NCBI RefSeq assembly: GCF_030272615.1
Contig: NC_081412.1
Location: 668,944,852 to 669,006,851, forward strand
DNA: 62,000 bases
Direction: 5' to 3'
DNA from: Cryptomeria japonica
Taxonomy: Eukaryota; Streptophyta; Pinopsida; Cupressales; Cupressaceae
Part shown: piece after piece, positions 32,890-43,897 of the stretch
How the letters are laid out: every line of letters starts with the position of its first letter
Numbering within the stretch: position 1 is the first letter of the stretch
Notes under the pieces: generated by a model
Told to the model about the DNA's origin: nothing
The model's input: the letters and a program-made list of their open reading frames with translations, nothing else
The model's database searches: none
Made by a program: the position numbers and the translations under genes

Positions 32890-34700
32890 ACCACCTCTAA
32901 TACAACTTAGCAACCAAAGCCATCCCCAACATAGCCGAATGCCTCAAACCAAGACCACCAAATTGTTTTGGACTACACACCATATCCCATCTGACAAGGC
33001 TCCATTTAGAAGAAGATAAATTACCAGCCCATAAGAACTGTCGAGCTAGAGAATCCAAATCCCTAACAAAGCCCATAGGAGCCACCTGAAGCATACCTCT
33101 ATATAATGGGAGAGCTTGAACCACTGATCTGAGCAACTGCACACACCCAACAAAGGATAGCCACCAATGAGTCCAGTGATCAACATTTGCCCATAATTTA
33201 TCTATAATATGCTACCAAGACTCCTTGGGAAGCTTACTCAAAGATATTGGAATACCAAGATAAGTCAAGGGAAGGGTCCCTATCAGAAATCTCAAAATAT
33301 GAGCTATCCTCCGTTGAATAGTTTCCGGTGTGTTGAAGAAGAATATGGAGGACTTATCCTCATTAATCAACTAACCATAATCAATAAGATAAATATCAAG
33401 CACCCTATGAAAATTAACAACTTCTCTAATTATTGCCAACCCATCAAAGTTGTATCATCCAAAAATTACAAATGAGATTGAGGAGGAAAATCAATTCCCC
33501 ACCTCCACCCATGTATAAGACCCAAATCGACATGATGTTTCACCAACCTCCCAAGACTCTCTGCCATAAGAAGAAACAAATAAGGGGATAGGGGATCTCC
33601 TTGCTGAAGTCCCCGAGAAGCACCAAACAATTTAGTGTGCTCCCCATTTATCAGAACTAAAAAGGAAGTTGAAGTCACACAAATCATAACCCACTGAATC
33701 CATTCCTCAACAAAGCCAAAAGCGCCCAAAATTCTCTTAAGAAAGGGCTAGTGAACTCTATCATAAGCATTTACCATATCCAACTTAATGAACACAACCT
33801 TATTTCGAGAAGCAGCCATAGAACAGATGGTTTCCATAGCACCAACCACACCATCAAGAATTTTCCAACCTGCCACAAAGCCACTTTGTTCCTCCGAGAT
33901 AAGCCCTTTAAGCCATTTTTTGAACCTTTCATCAATCAACTTAGAAATGATTTTTTAAGTGACATTACAAAGGGAAATGGGTGAGAACTGGTCGAACCTA
34001 TCCACACCATCACATTTGGGATGAGGACGAGAAAGGTGGAGTTTAGAGCCTTGAGCATTTGCTTATTCCTCTAAGATTCAGGAACCACCTCCAAAAGATC
34101 ATATTTAATAGTATCCCAGAATTCCTGAAAGAATTCGATTGGAAAGCGATCAGGACCTAGAGATTTTCCTTTCTTCATATTGAAGACAATCTCCTCCAAT
34201 TCCTCAATTGATATATTTCTCATCAGGTACACATTCATCTCTTCAGTAACCAAGTGGGGAATACATGAAAGAACTGGGGCCTCCTTAATAGACCCCCCTG
34301 TGAATCCTCCCTGAATAAAGAAGCAAAGTATTGCATGACCTCCCTTGAGATATCATGTAAGGATGAATATTTCTCACCCCTATCATTCACAAGGACATGA
34401 ATAGCATTACCATACCTCCTAGCTTTCACAGAATTGAAGAAGGCAATATTTTTGTCCCCTTTTTACAGCCAGTCAACATGGGCCTTTTGTTTCCAATAAA
34501 TTTCCTGCCTTAATTCCCATTCTTCTAGAGATTTCAAAGCTTTAGCTTCATCCCAAACCAAGGCCTCAGTCAGACCACACTCCCTTATTTCTCTAGTGAT
34601 GGCATCTAACTCAGATTGAGCAGCAACTTTAGCATGAAAAATATTTCCAAAACTCTGTCGGTTCCATCACTTAAGTTGGTACTTAACAAATTGAAAAAGT
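32890..34700 (-). pseudogene. LINE ORF2 reverse transcriptase
   Basis: Polymerase motifs on the minus strand: IEELEEIVFNMKKGKSLGPD (34200s), GLISEEQSGFVAGWKILDGV and VFIKLDMVNAYDRVH at 33939-33748, GASRGLQQGDPLSPYLFLL at about 33630-33570, and FLDDTTLMG near 33465-33435, where the usual FADD reads FLDD with both aspartates kept and a stop two residues before. The thumb follows at 33142-32897 (GMLQVAPMGFVRDLDSLARQ, PKQFGGLGLRHSAMLGMAL). Breaks occur near 34235, 33945, 33740 and 33470. The order and motifs are those of L1-type polymerase. Confidence 0.9.
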
Positions 34701-34819
34701 TTAGAAAAGGTATACATAGAAGTGCCATGAGCTGGTGTACCTACCCTCCACCATTCAACAACATGATCCTATAAGGAAGACTCACGTAACCACATAAGTT
34801 GAAATTTGAATGGAGGAGA

Positions 34820-35543
34820 ACGAGCCACCTGAGTAGCAGAAACCAATAACTTGATAGGCCAGTGGTCAGACCCACACCTGTCCAATATCTCAGAGCTGGA
34901 AGACCACCCACCACCAACTCAAAAATAGGAAACCAGAAAGCGATCAAGTCTCTCTGCGATACAATTTTCCCTTGTCCTTCAATTATTCCAAGTAAACTGG
35001 CCATTGTTAGGCTTGACATCCACTAGATTCAACATAGAGATGTTCTCATGTAACATGAAAGTAGAAGGCTCCAGTCAAGAAATACCATCCCGTTTCCCCA
35101 CCAATTCCATTATAGCATTAAAATCTCCTACCATAATCCACAGATGAAAAGGAACCAGACTTCAGATAAAATTAATGTGGGACCACAAAATTTGCTTGCC
35201 CAGAAAGTCAGTAGGAGCATAGATGTTAGAGAGAAGGATAAACTCTCTTGTGTCAAGACTAGAAGCACCCATCAATATGGAGGATTTGGAAGATAACCAC
35301 CAAAGAGGGCAAATCTTCAAAGGGTTCCACAAACAAGCCAAACCCTGCATAACCATGGGCCCCAATATACTGGCAATCACCCTGACACCAAAGCTTTGGT
35401 AACAAACCTACCATACTATCAACAAACAATTTAGTCTCCTGAAGGAAAAGAACATGAGGAGAATGAATTCTTACCAAATCTCGAAGAACTTTTTGTCGAG
35501 GGCCACTATTCAAGCCCCTTACATTCCAAGATAAAATGGTCAT
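34820..35543 (-). pseudogene. LINE ORF2 endonuclease
   Basis: The apurinic-like endonuclease nicks the target to prime synthesis. It starts MTILSWNVRGLNSGPRQKVL at 35543 (WNVRGLN, the first active-site block), continues SPHVLFLQETKLF with the catalytic Glu, and after a frame change near 35320 reads ILLSNIYAPTD. The last block GSDHWPIKLL (SDHxP motif) is near 34855-34826, after a lead RTRENCIAERLDRFLVS. Reading needs at least two frame changes and several stops. Confidence 0.88.
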
Positions 35544-35559
35544 TTTTGAGGATTAGAGA

Positions 35560-36175
35560 AGTGAGAATCCAGTATCTTCACGCAACTTGATTCCACCAAG
35601 GACTCACCCATTAACTTTATCTTCTCTAAATCTTTCTTTCTTCCAATCTTGGAAGACTTCTCAACAACCCCTTTTTTAGTTCTTTCTGAAGGATCCCCAA
35701 AACTGGAGAGCTTTTGGCTCCTTTAGCCAAATCAAGGGCTGCCTTCCAGTTGGCTTGGTGGTTTCCCCCTCAACCATTATCCCATTTGCACAAGATTCAG
35801 GATCACCAGAATCCATTAATCCTAGATCAGTGTCCATTTGTAGAGCATTGTTCACCTATACATCCTGATCATTACATGGAGCACTGTCATCTTGGACAAC
35901 ATCCATTGTTCCCTGATCCATAGTCATCAAGCCTGGATTCACTTCTTACTAGCTAAGGTCATCCATAATATCAAATCAGTTAAAGGAATTTGCTTCTTTA
36001 CGTTCCTTAAGGATCCTTTTCTGCCCCCGATTCTTATTATGTCCTTTGATTGGAATGAAATCTTCACCACCTACAACCACACTAGGCATAGGTGATTTTC
36101 CTTTGTCAGCCCTAGGTTGGTTGCGAGGCTTTGCTTCTATTTTACCGATCAGCTTCTATGTTTGATCTTGAGTAA
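35560..36175 (-). pseudogene. LINE ORF1 C-terminal part
   Basis: Upstream of the endonuclease the minus strand reads basic and Ser-rich protein such as ADKGKSPMPSVVVGGEDFIP and KGHNKNRGQKRILKERKEAN (about 36110-35960), then a Met/Asp-rich stretch and a Lys-rich end near 35700-35600. This is the usual tail of plant LINE ORF1, which lies behind the zinc knuckle; the RNA-binding N-terminus is missing. Frameshifts are present. Confidence 0.65.
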
Positions 36176-36404
36176 ATATTTTACTCCCCCTTTCACTGGC
36201 TTCCATTCATGTCACATCTGACTTCATCTCCCTTCATGTTCCATCTGAATTCACTCCCCCTTTGACAACAATGCCAAAGGTGTAGTCTAGACATGCTATT
36301 TCACATACTGTAATGACTGCTCCCCCTAACAGTAGTAGTCCATAATCGTCAATCGAAATACATGGAATTTTCAAGAAAGTCATATCAGATTGATGTTCCT
36401 ATAA
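36176..36404 (-). other. Remnant of a copia-type 3' region
   Basis: On the minus strand GGCATTGTTGTCAAAGGGGGAG at 36281-36260 matches the purine-tract region in front of the LTR at 57742 (GCCAAAGGGGGAGA). Two more CTCCCCC blocks lie at 36185 and 36320. No LTR start could be fixed. The LINE and the following LTR have probably cut this remnant on both sides. Confidence 0.4.
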
Positions 36405-38061
36405 TGTCGTAAATTGTACTCCCTTGCTAGGGTGGTACAATTTCACACTTAGGTTAGCACTTGCCTTAGTGTGTCTTGCATCTTCCATTTCTCATTCCCT
36501 TTTAAGTATTTAATTAATTGAATTAATTAAATCTAAGGTCATGTTTTATCACTTTACATATTATAAAGTTGGGCCTTTTACCCTAGGAGTGCACCTTTTC
36601 ATCTTATTCCTCCAATGAATCATTTAATCATAAACCCTAATTAAGTCTTATTTTGACCATGTAGGCCTGATTTCGCATATCAAAACATCTGAAAATTGGC
36701 TATAACTTTGGGATGTGCTCTAATATCATCATATCTAATAACCTCGAAGATTTCATGAAAAGTTGGTCAGACTGTGGTGGGAATGCACATGGTCCATGGA
36801 TTTTTCCTAGAAATTTTGAGGGCACAATCCTATGATATAATAATGCTTAACCCCAAAATATCAATGGAAAATTTAAATCCTAGGTCGGCCTAAACATAAA
36901 ATTAATATCTAGGGTTTCATACTTAAGAGCTCTCTTTCTTCATTTGAAAGGGTCTTCTTCTAAGAATCTAAGAGCAGGTTTTTGGAGTATGATAGCCTTC
37001 TTTGCAGGGAAAGAGTAGATCTTTAAAGTCTTCAACAAAATTCAACATTCATCTATCAAACATTCATCAAGTATCATTTTATCAATTGGGGGATTTTGAA
37101 GATGTAGAAGAACAATAGGAGATCATTGATTGATGATTGGCTTGTACCTCTCCCTTGGGGTTGGGTATGGTTTCGTGTTGTTTTCTTGTCTTTGCATAAG
37201 CTTAATTTTGATTCATATTCATGCTTTAGATCACTTTGCATTGTTGATTTAGAGCATTTACTTTGTCAATTACAAGCAATTAGGGTTTACTCTTTAGGGT
37301 TGCCCTAGGTTGTTTACTTTCATTCTTAGGATCTTGCACACACATAAGGTTTTTGCACAAACATTTTCAGTACATTATCGGTTATTCATAGAGGTGGAAA
37401 TCACCAACACAGGGGTTTGACTAAGGAAAAACCCTCTATTGCCACCCCAAACCCTTTTTCTTAGCTTCAGGTATAGGTTTGGATCCGAGCGTCGCTGAAA
37501 TTTTCGGGACCGAAAGAGAACACAGGGACAATTCTGGGTTGTAGATCTTGGCAGAAACCCCAAGGATAGGGACGTGGTACCTTGGTCTTGCCCAGGATAG
37601 TGGTGTTGTGCAATGGTCCTATCCTCTATCAGCAAAAATTGACATAATAGTACTTTGCAGATCTCAAAATCCCTCCCGTCAGTTGCAGCTCCAGAATTCC
37701 AGAATCACGATAGTGGCGTGGCACCTTGGTCCCAGAAATTTTTGCTCAAATTTCAGATATAGTTGCACCTCTAATTTTTCCTTCTGTTATGTACTTTGCT
37801 ACAGTATATTAGATTTTCTATGATCTGCCTTTTCACATTAGGGTTTGTTTTCTTACTTGCTTTCTAGGTTACATTGCATTTTGCATCATTCCTCTCTCTC
37901 ATTTACAACAAAGGAATAGAAAACCTAAGAGTTAATCCATGGCTCTCTATTTCTCATAAGTAACCAATGTGCGTTACCTCCCTAGGCTCTTTCGTATTCC
38001 ATGAGTGTGTATGAGAGTGGGATAGGGTCTTGTTACTTGGTCTCACTTTTTCCCCTACACA
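36405..38061 (+). repeat. 5' LTR of the gag-less Tat-like element (1,657 bp)
   Basis: Starts TGTCGTAAATTGTACTCCC and ends CCCCTACACA, four bases before the primer site. It contains family phrases GTACCTTGGTCTTGCCC and GTGGCACCTTGGTCCC near 37578 and 37716. The right end is secure from the primer site; the left end is taken from the TG start shared in form with 41137. Confidence 0.65.
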
Positions 38062-38065
38062 TCTT

Positions 38066-38080
38066 TGGTGAACCTAATGT
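38066..38080 (+). promoter_or_regulatory. Primer binding site
   Basis: TGGTGAACCTAATGT after the LTR end; the same TGGTGAACC start as at 3280 (minus) and 42356. Confidence 0.65.
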
Positions 38081-38227
38081 GAATCCAATTTTCATTTTCA
38101 TTGCATTGCATTGTTAGATATAGAACTTGTTTTTTTCATTTTCTTTCAAAACCTAAAAAAAAAGAGATAGGTTTCTTTTATTTTCCTTGCATTGTGTGTT
38201 TAAGTTTCATGCAATTTTCATTTCAAA

Positions 38228-39226
38228 ATGTCAGATTTTTATTTGCAAGAGGTTCATGCTTTTGATGATGTATGCAATTTTTTTGATTATGAGTTTAGTA
38301 AGGATGAATTAGATGAAGCTCTAGATGATTTTTTGAACCCTAAGCCTTCTAAACCCTCATTTTTCCAAAAAATAATCAACCTTGTTACTATGCCATTTCG
38401 TGGTGATGAGAAAGATAAGTTGAATGATTCCTCTCATGGGTACATTCCTATCAACTCGTCCACTAGATCTAGAAACATAGTTGACTCCCATGATTCCCTC
38501 TATGATGTTATGTCTCCTTTTGATTCCAAAGGTAAGACTTTCAATCAATATGACCATGATTTATTGGATGATGCCTTTGATGACTTTATGTCTTTGCCTA
38601 AAATTTCAAACAAGAATAATGCATCTAAAAGGTTAATCAATATGTTCAATGTGAATGAACATAGAAAACCTCTTTTTGTTATCCAAGGTATTTTTCCTTC
38701 TCCAAATTCACCTTTTCCTAATCAACCTCTTTTCATAGTTCAAGCTGGATATAGTCATGATTCCTTTAGCACTCCAAACAAACCTATCATTACGGTTAGA
38801 GGAAGGAATCCAACTAAGAGTCCTTATAGCTATGCTAGGCAACTAACTAAGGAGAGTTATAATGCAGTTTCCCATACCTATAACACGAGAAAAAATAGGA
38901 AACCTAACCCTCCTCTGGTTGTTTCGACTCCTCTACCTGATCCTCAACTCATTCTTCCTCAAGCACCTTGCATTTCACAAACCCTTGGTAAGGAATATGA
39001 TCTTGTCGAAGAACTTACAGCTACTCCTACCAAGGTATCTCTTTGGGATTTTCTTAAAACTTCCTCGACTCATCATGGAATGCTACAAGATGCCTTGAAA
39101 ACAATGAATGTCCCACCTACAGTGACATCCAATAATATAGCTTCCTTGATTCACTCTATTACAGTACCCAAGGCTCGGATTGTGTTTACACAAGATGAGT
39201 TGCCATCTAGTGAAGTTCAACAATAA
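38228..39226 (+). CDS. N-terminal ORF of the gag-less Tat-like element (332 aa)
   Basis: The ATG at 38228 lies 160 bp behind the primer site and opens 332 codons. The start MSDFYLQEVHAFDDVCNFFD is acidic, with a repeated DDA(F/L)DDF motif (residues about 38 and 116). The middle is Pro/Ser/Asn-rich, and the end (VSLWDFLKTSSTHHGMLQDA, IVFTQDELPSSEVQQ) is the lead-in to protease in Tat polyproteins. The stop at 39224 fits a CAA to TAA change (QQ then stop), so the ORF was probably continuous with the protease. It has neither gag core nor zinc knuckle. Function unknown; a linker or a replacement for gag are both possible. Confidence 0.7.
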   Translation: MSDFYLQEVHAFDDVCNFFDYEFSKDELDEALDDFLNPKPSKPSFFQKIINLVTMPFRGDEKDKLNDSSHGYIPINSSTRSRNIVDSHDSLYDVMSPFDSKGKTFNQYDHDLLDDAFDDFMSLPKISNKNNASKRLINMFNVNEHRKPLFVIQGIFPSPNSPFPNQPLFIVQAGYSHDSFSTPNKPIITVRGRNPTKSPYSYARQLTKESYNAVSHTYNTRKNRKPNPPLVVSTPLPDPQLILPQAPCISQTLGKEYDLVEELTATPTKVSLWDFLKTSSTHHGMLQDALKTMNVPPTVTSNNIASLIHSITVPKARIVFTQDELPSSEVQQ

Positions 39227-39634
39227 TATGATCCCTTAATGATTGTGGTTATCATAAATGATAGTGCGATAAGAAGAACACTAGTGGATAATGGTTTTGG
39301 ACTTAATGTTTGTAGCATTAACTTGTTGTATAAGATCAATGTTGATACATCTTTTATTAAGCCCGATTCTCTCACCATTTTTGGCTTTGATAATGTTGCT
39401 AAATCTTCACTAGGTATCATCACCTTGCTTGTTAAGGTAGGTCCTGTTATTTTACCCACACCTATCCATGTCATGTCTGGAGAGTTGACATACAACTTGT
39501 TGCTAGGGAGACCTTGGGTTAATAACATGCAAGTTGTTCTCTCTACATTGCATAGGCAAATTAAATTCATTCAAAACAATACAACATACACCTTGTTAGG
39601 TGACACAAGATTCCTGGCCTTTTTACAAACATAA
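39227..39634 (+). pseudogene. Aspartic protease of the gag-less Tat-like element
   Basis: Directly after the stop the same region reads IVVIINDSAIRRTLVDNGFG with VDNG in place of the usual D-S/T-G active site, then LNVCSINLLYKI, LPTPIHVMSGELTYNLLLGR and PWVNN, the standard late protease motif. The stop at 39632 ends it. The Asn in the active site is seen in many Tat copies; I cannot say whether it is ancestral in the family. Confidence 0.75.
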
Positions 39635-39689
39635 AATTCTAAATCCTCTTTAGTCAATTCTTCCCCAACTATCTTAAATAATTTCTCTA

Positions 39690-41136
39690 AAGCTTCTACT
39701 CTAATTAGTGTGACTATTTCATCAAACCTGACTCCTATATCTAGATCGATCCTCGATGCTTCCTCAAGTGGACCTAAGGTTCTTGAGGAAGAATCTTCTC
39801 AGCCCGGCTCTACGATTAAGAACACTTTCTCTCCTGAGAAGATTCTTGCAAAAGATGATTGGGGATCCCTTGATTTCAATCCTACTTTCATAGGAGAATA
39901 AAAAATTACCCTGAGAGAACCTAAGGTTGAAAATAAGAAAGAAGAAGAACCTAAAAAAGCAATCTACTTTGTCTGGGCCATTGGGTAATAATTTTTTGGC
40001 GGCTTCTCAGATTTCATCTCCCTTAGTTTATGGTCTAGAGGATTTTGTTCCTTCACTTTTTTTAAATCCTCCTTCTTCAGAAATGACTAACCTTAATGGT
40101 CCTGGTTTTCACATCCTAGCTAGGTGTGGATATAATAGAAATAGATGTGGTGCTCAAGAACAAGGGATTAAAGTTCCCTTGGAAAACAAATTTCATGATA
40201 TGACATTTGGGCTTGGTTATGATCCTTTAAAGTCTACTAAAGCCTCTAAGAGACCATCTAATAGTGTTAATGTCATTTCTTCTTCTCTCTCAGTAAAATA
40301 TCTATAATATATTAACTACAACCCTTCTTGTTTCTTTGCTTTGGATGTTTTTTCTACCAATGATTCCTTAGCTGAATTCTTGGGAGCTTATGACAACCTT
40401 CCTCGTTATCACCATAACCACAATTTTCCCTTTTGTTTAAATGTGAAAGCTTACTTTCAGAAACAAAGAAATAATGATGAAATAGTTAAAGAATTTCCTC
40501 AATTGAGAGATGCTCCTCAACAAATAAATCTCCTAATAAATGACACCATTGATATCAAGGTGGATCCTTGTGTTGAAGATAAGATCATCAAGATAGGGAA
40601 ATGTCTTGATGAAGAAGAGCAGAAACAATATGCTGAGTTGTTACATGAATTCACTAAGATATTTTCTTGGATATATTCTGACATGCCTGACGTAGATCCT
40701 AAGATTGTCACTCATAACATTGTCCTAGTTCTTGATGGTAAACCTGTGAAGACAAATATTCAAAAGATTCACCCTAAAGTGGCATTACTTGTTAAAGATG
40801 AGATTGAAAAATTGATGGATGTTGGAGTCCTCCGTCCTATCGATTATTCCCCATGGATTTTGAACATTGTGGCTAGAGCTAAAAACAAGATTATGATGTG
40901 TACTGAATTTTGTGATTTGCATAAGGCCTCTTTAAAGGATGATTTTCCCCTCCCGAATATTGATATGATAGTAGATTTGGTAGAAGGGCATGCTTTACTA
41001 TCCTTTATAGATGGTTTCAAAGGATATAATAAAATCTTCATCAATCCCCAAGATCAATATAAAACTACTTTCACCACTCCTTGGTGTACGTTTTGTTGGA
41101 TTGTGATGCCTTTTGGATTGAAAAACATAGGTGTAG
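39690..41136 (+). pseudogene. pol: Linker and reverse transcriptase, truncated
   Basis: A Ser/Pro-rich linker with stops (39710-40307) leads to reverse transcriptase at 40341. Motifs are FSWIYSDMPDVDPKIVTHNI, DEIEKLMDVGVLRPIDYSPW, IMMCTEFCDLHKASLKDDFP, LLSFIDGFKGYNKIFINPQD and FCWIVMPFGLKN. The protein ends at 41136 just after MPFGLKN, before the YxDD motif, where the next LTR starts, so the catalytic pair is absent. No RNase H lies between protease and polymerase in this element, unlike the gypsy element at 48003-56934. Confidence 0.85.
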
Positions 41137-42352
41137 TGTCATAAACTTGCACCCCTTGCAATTTTGACCATGTTTTAGGCCCTTTAACTTGGCGAAATCA
41201 TCTCCTACGCTTGATCGAGACCCACCTATGCCTCCACCATGGAACTGGGCCTTATTTCTACACTTTGCAACTTGTTTTGACCCTGTTATGGGCCCCAAAA
41301 ATGGGAAGGACCATGGCATGGCGCCCTAGTCCTCCTTGGGACCATGGCGCAACACCATGGTCCTCCTTAGGACCATGGTGTGGCACCCTAGTCCTCCCTC
41401 CTAGGATGACCCCAAGATAGGTCCTCTGACCCTATCTATACTTCAAGATCCTAAATCTCCATGGCCTTTGGTGAGATGAATTAATCTTCTGAGGCATGTA
41501 TAAAAGGGGATCTATTCTTCTCATTTGCCTAGGTGAATATGTGGAGGAAGTGGATCATAAGAAAGCATAGGTGAAGATATACATCATCAAGCATTCAAGC
41601 ATTCAAGTCTTCTTCATTCACCCATTGGAGCAATGTTTCAACATTCATTTGCAAGCATGTATGTGTGTTAGAGTTTTGTCATGTTACATACCATTCCATG
41701 CAACACTTGTGATTAGATTAAAGAAGCAAAGCAATCATCATCAACAAGTCGCAGATCTACAAGGTATACATTTTCATTGTTTACATTCAAGCATTTGCAA
41801 TTACTTTCTTTCAAGGTTGATTCCTCAACCGGGGTTTGATTGAGGCAAAACCCTATCCACAAACCCCTTTTCCTCCCCTTTCTTTGTGTAGGTTGCAGGT
41901 GCACAACTATAATTGCAAGTTTGGGCTTCATTTGCAGAGACAGAAGAACCCTTTTTGTTTCGTGGATTTTGTGAAGGACCATGTACATTCCCGCCATGGT
42001 TTCGATGAATTTTCTCCAAATTTGCAAGGAAGCTCCATATCAATCTAATTAGCTCAAATCCAAAGTTACAATGTGATCTCAAACTGGCAGCTCCTCATTT
42101 CACTCATTTTCTCTCTTTTCCACATAGTCAACAAGTCAACTTTCTCATTTACAAAAGAGCGCAAATCACACTTCAACCCTTGCAATCCACTTAGTATTTA
42201 GATCCTTGTTTCCCTTGGATTTGGATCTAGTGGATTCAACCCCTCTTTTGAATGTAAAGTTCTCCCAAGTGAAAATCATCCTAGTGGCTTTGTTTCTCTC
42301 TCCTAGGTGGGGAGTCACTAGGATCCAATTTTCCACTTTACATTTTGGTGAA
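41137..42352 (+). repeat. LTR of a second Tat-like element (1,216 bp)
   Basis: Starts TGTCATAAACTTGCACC at the break in the reverse transcriptase and ends CTTTACA, three bases before TGGTGAACC. It is a 5' LTR followed by only about 50 bp of internal sequence. Phrases such as GGGGTTTGATTGAGGCAAAA (41831) parallel GGGGTTTGACTAAGGAAAAA (37413) of the preceding LTR, so the two are related but diverged and not a pair. Confidence 0.75.
41300..41404 (+). repeat. Short tandem repeat inside the LTR
   Basis: About three units of roughly 32-35 bp around GTCCTCCTTGGGACCATGG and GTCCTCCTTAGGACCATGG, with CCATGGCGC and GTGGCACCCTAGTCC. These contain the family phrase GGCACC-TRGTCCT. Confidence 0.75.
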
Positions 42353-42355
42353 CCT

Positions 42356-42370
42356 GACATCCTACATCTT
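42356..42370 (+). promoter_or_regulatory. Primer binding site
   Basis: TGGTGAACCTGACAT after the LTR. The internal region is lost within about 50 bp. Confidence 0.65.
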
Positions 42371-42403
42371 AATTCTGAGAGGCAATACTATTGCATTCAG
42401 TGA

Positions 42404-43236
42404 AGTTGCTTTATTCAATTAGTTTGCACCAACCAAAAGTGATTATTATTTTTTATTTTAAAAAGCTTGGTTTTTGTAAAGTTAAGATTTATATTTTAAA
42501 ATTTAAGATATTATAAAAATTATTTATCTACACTATGATTGGTTTAAAAAAATTGGTGTTATAGGAGCAAATTTTTAGGGATGATAGATTTTATAGTTTT
42601 TTTTTGGATTTCTTTGTATTTTAAAAACTGAAATGTCTATTTAAATTTTTTTTTTTCATTTTTTATCATTTATAATATTGTAAATAAAATATTTTTTCTA
42701 AATAAACATATAAATTTTAATAATTATTTTTTATCTCAAAATATAGATAATAAAATAAATTATAAGGATCAAATTCATTGTATTATGGAAGGTTTCTGGA
42801 ATGTTGATGCAAAAGTTCACACAGTTTAATCTAGAAAAATTGCATAATATCAATTATAAGGATTTCATTTAGTTTAAATGAAATTAAATTTAAAATAAAA
42901 TATAAATATTTCTACTGAAAAATAAGCCTAATTATTATATGTATTCTTTATAATTATATTTTATATATTTTTTGAAATCATTCTATTTTTTATAATTTTT
43001 TAAAATCATAAATTTTTTAATCATTTTAATTTATACAAAATAATTTAATAACTTTTAGTCATAACTTTAAATATTTTTCATTAAGTTGTTTAAAAAATGT
43101 CTATTTTCACTTTTATAATTATTAATAGTTATTTTATTAAAACTAATCATTATTAATATTACATAAATATAAAAAATAATATAATATTATACTACAAATT
43201 AATAATTTTATTTATTTATTTGCGAAGGAAGCAAAT
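42404..43236. other. AT-rich spacer, no gene
   Basis: Runs of T and AATAAAAT-type sequence, stops in all frames, nothing recognised. Confidence 0.5.
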
Positions 43237-43897
43237 GATGGAGATTTTATGTCGTCGGGAGGTTCTCAGATCCAGAAGGTGAATGTATGCCTTGAGCAGT
43301 CCAAGGAGAGACCCGTTTTGGTGATTCAGCCAGAGTCGATTGTTGAGGACATTGAGTATTTTTCAAACCATTCTTTGCTCTATAAATTCATGGGAATGAG
43401 AATTTCACTGCAATTTGTGGATTCGTGGGCACAAAGGACTTGGTTTCCTGAGGGGGAAATGGAAATCATGTTGTTGGCTAACAACTATGGTGGTTTCCAA
43501 TTGCATGGCAGATCAAAACAAAGTTTTTGAGGGGGTCCTTAATTCCACAACCAGGTGGGTCTTTTCATGAAACCTTGGCATGCAGGCTTCAATTCATTAT
43601 AAGAGCTATCAAATAGTGTCCCTATGTGGGTGCATCTTCCTCATTTTCCTGTTGAATGTTGGCACAATGATATCTTGCATAATGTGGTTGCATTGTTGGG
43701 AAAACTAGTCGGTGCTTCTCAACAAATGAGGGATAGGAAGGTAATGACTTTTGCATGCATTTGTGTTGAAATATATTTAAATAACCCTCTTCCAGATTAT
43801 TTATAAATTTAGGTAGGTTCATATTCTTGGATTCAGCAATTGGACTATGAAACATTGCCATTTTGTTGTCATCTCTGCCATGAATATGGGCATCTAT
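43237..43897 (+). pseudogene. LINE ORF1 N-terminus with DUF4283-like domain and zinc knuckle
   Basis: From ATG 43249 the frame reads MSSGGSQIQKVNVCLEQSKE, then the RNA-binding DUF4283-like fold (LLYKFMGMRISLQFVDSWAQ, RTWFPEGEMEIMLLANNYGG), a break near 43530, and the second half (MWVHLPHFPVECWHNDILHN, VVALLGKLVG, ACICVEIYLNNPLPDYL). The knuckle reads QLDYETLPFCCHLCHEYGHL at about 43837-43896 and is cut there. It is in one frame (that of 43249) apart from stops and one break. Confidence 0.8.

Larger units (their letters stand above)
30855..36175 (-). mobile_element. L1-type LINE with RNase H, nearly full length
   Basis: The minus strand reads an ORF1 C-terminus (about 36170-35560), then ORF2 with endonuclease, reverse transcriptase, a zinc-knuckle region and RNase H, then an untranslated 3' end with GGGCTTTGTATCTCTATG, the polyadenylation signal AATAAA (plus-strand 30879-30884) and an A tail at 30861-30855. 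The 5' end is cut within ORF1. The coding parts carry several frameshifts and stops, so it is inactive. The presence of RNase H behind the reverse transcriptase is common in plant L1 elements. Confidence 0.88.
36405..41136 (+). mobile_element. Gag-less Tat-like gypsy element, truncated in reverse transcriptase
   Basis: A plus-strand element with a 5' LTR (36405-38061), a primer site beginning TGGTGAACC, an unusual N-terminal ORF, a protease and a reverse transcriptase cut off at 41136, exactly where another LTR begins. No gag core or zinc knuckle is found between the LTR and the protease. The LTR and primer site resemble those of the outer element at 3284-17875. Confidence 0.75.

Noticed and set aside
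31631-36095. Plus-strand frames across the LINE at 30855-36175
   Set aside because: They are shadows of the minus-strand endonuclease, polymerase and RNase H frames.
41571-42403. Short frames on both strands at 41571-42403
   Set aside because: They lie within an LTR bounded by TG/CA and a primer site, and overlap each other on both strands.
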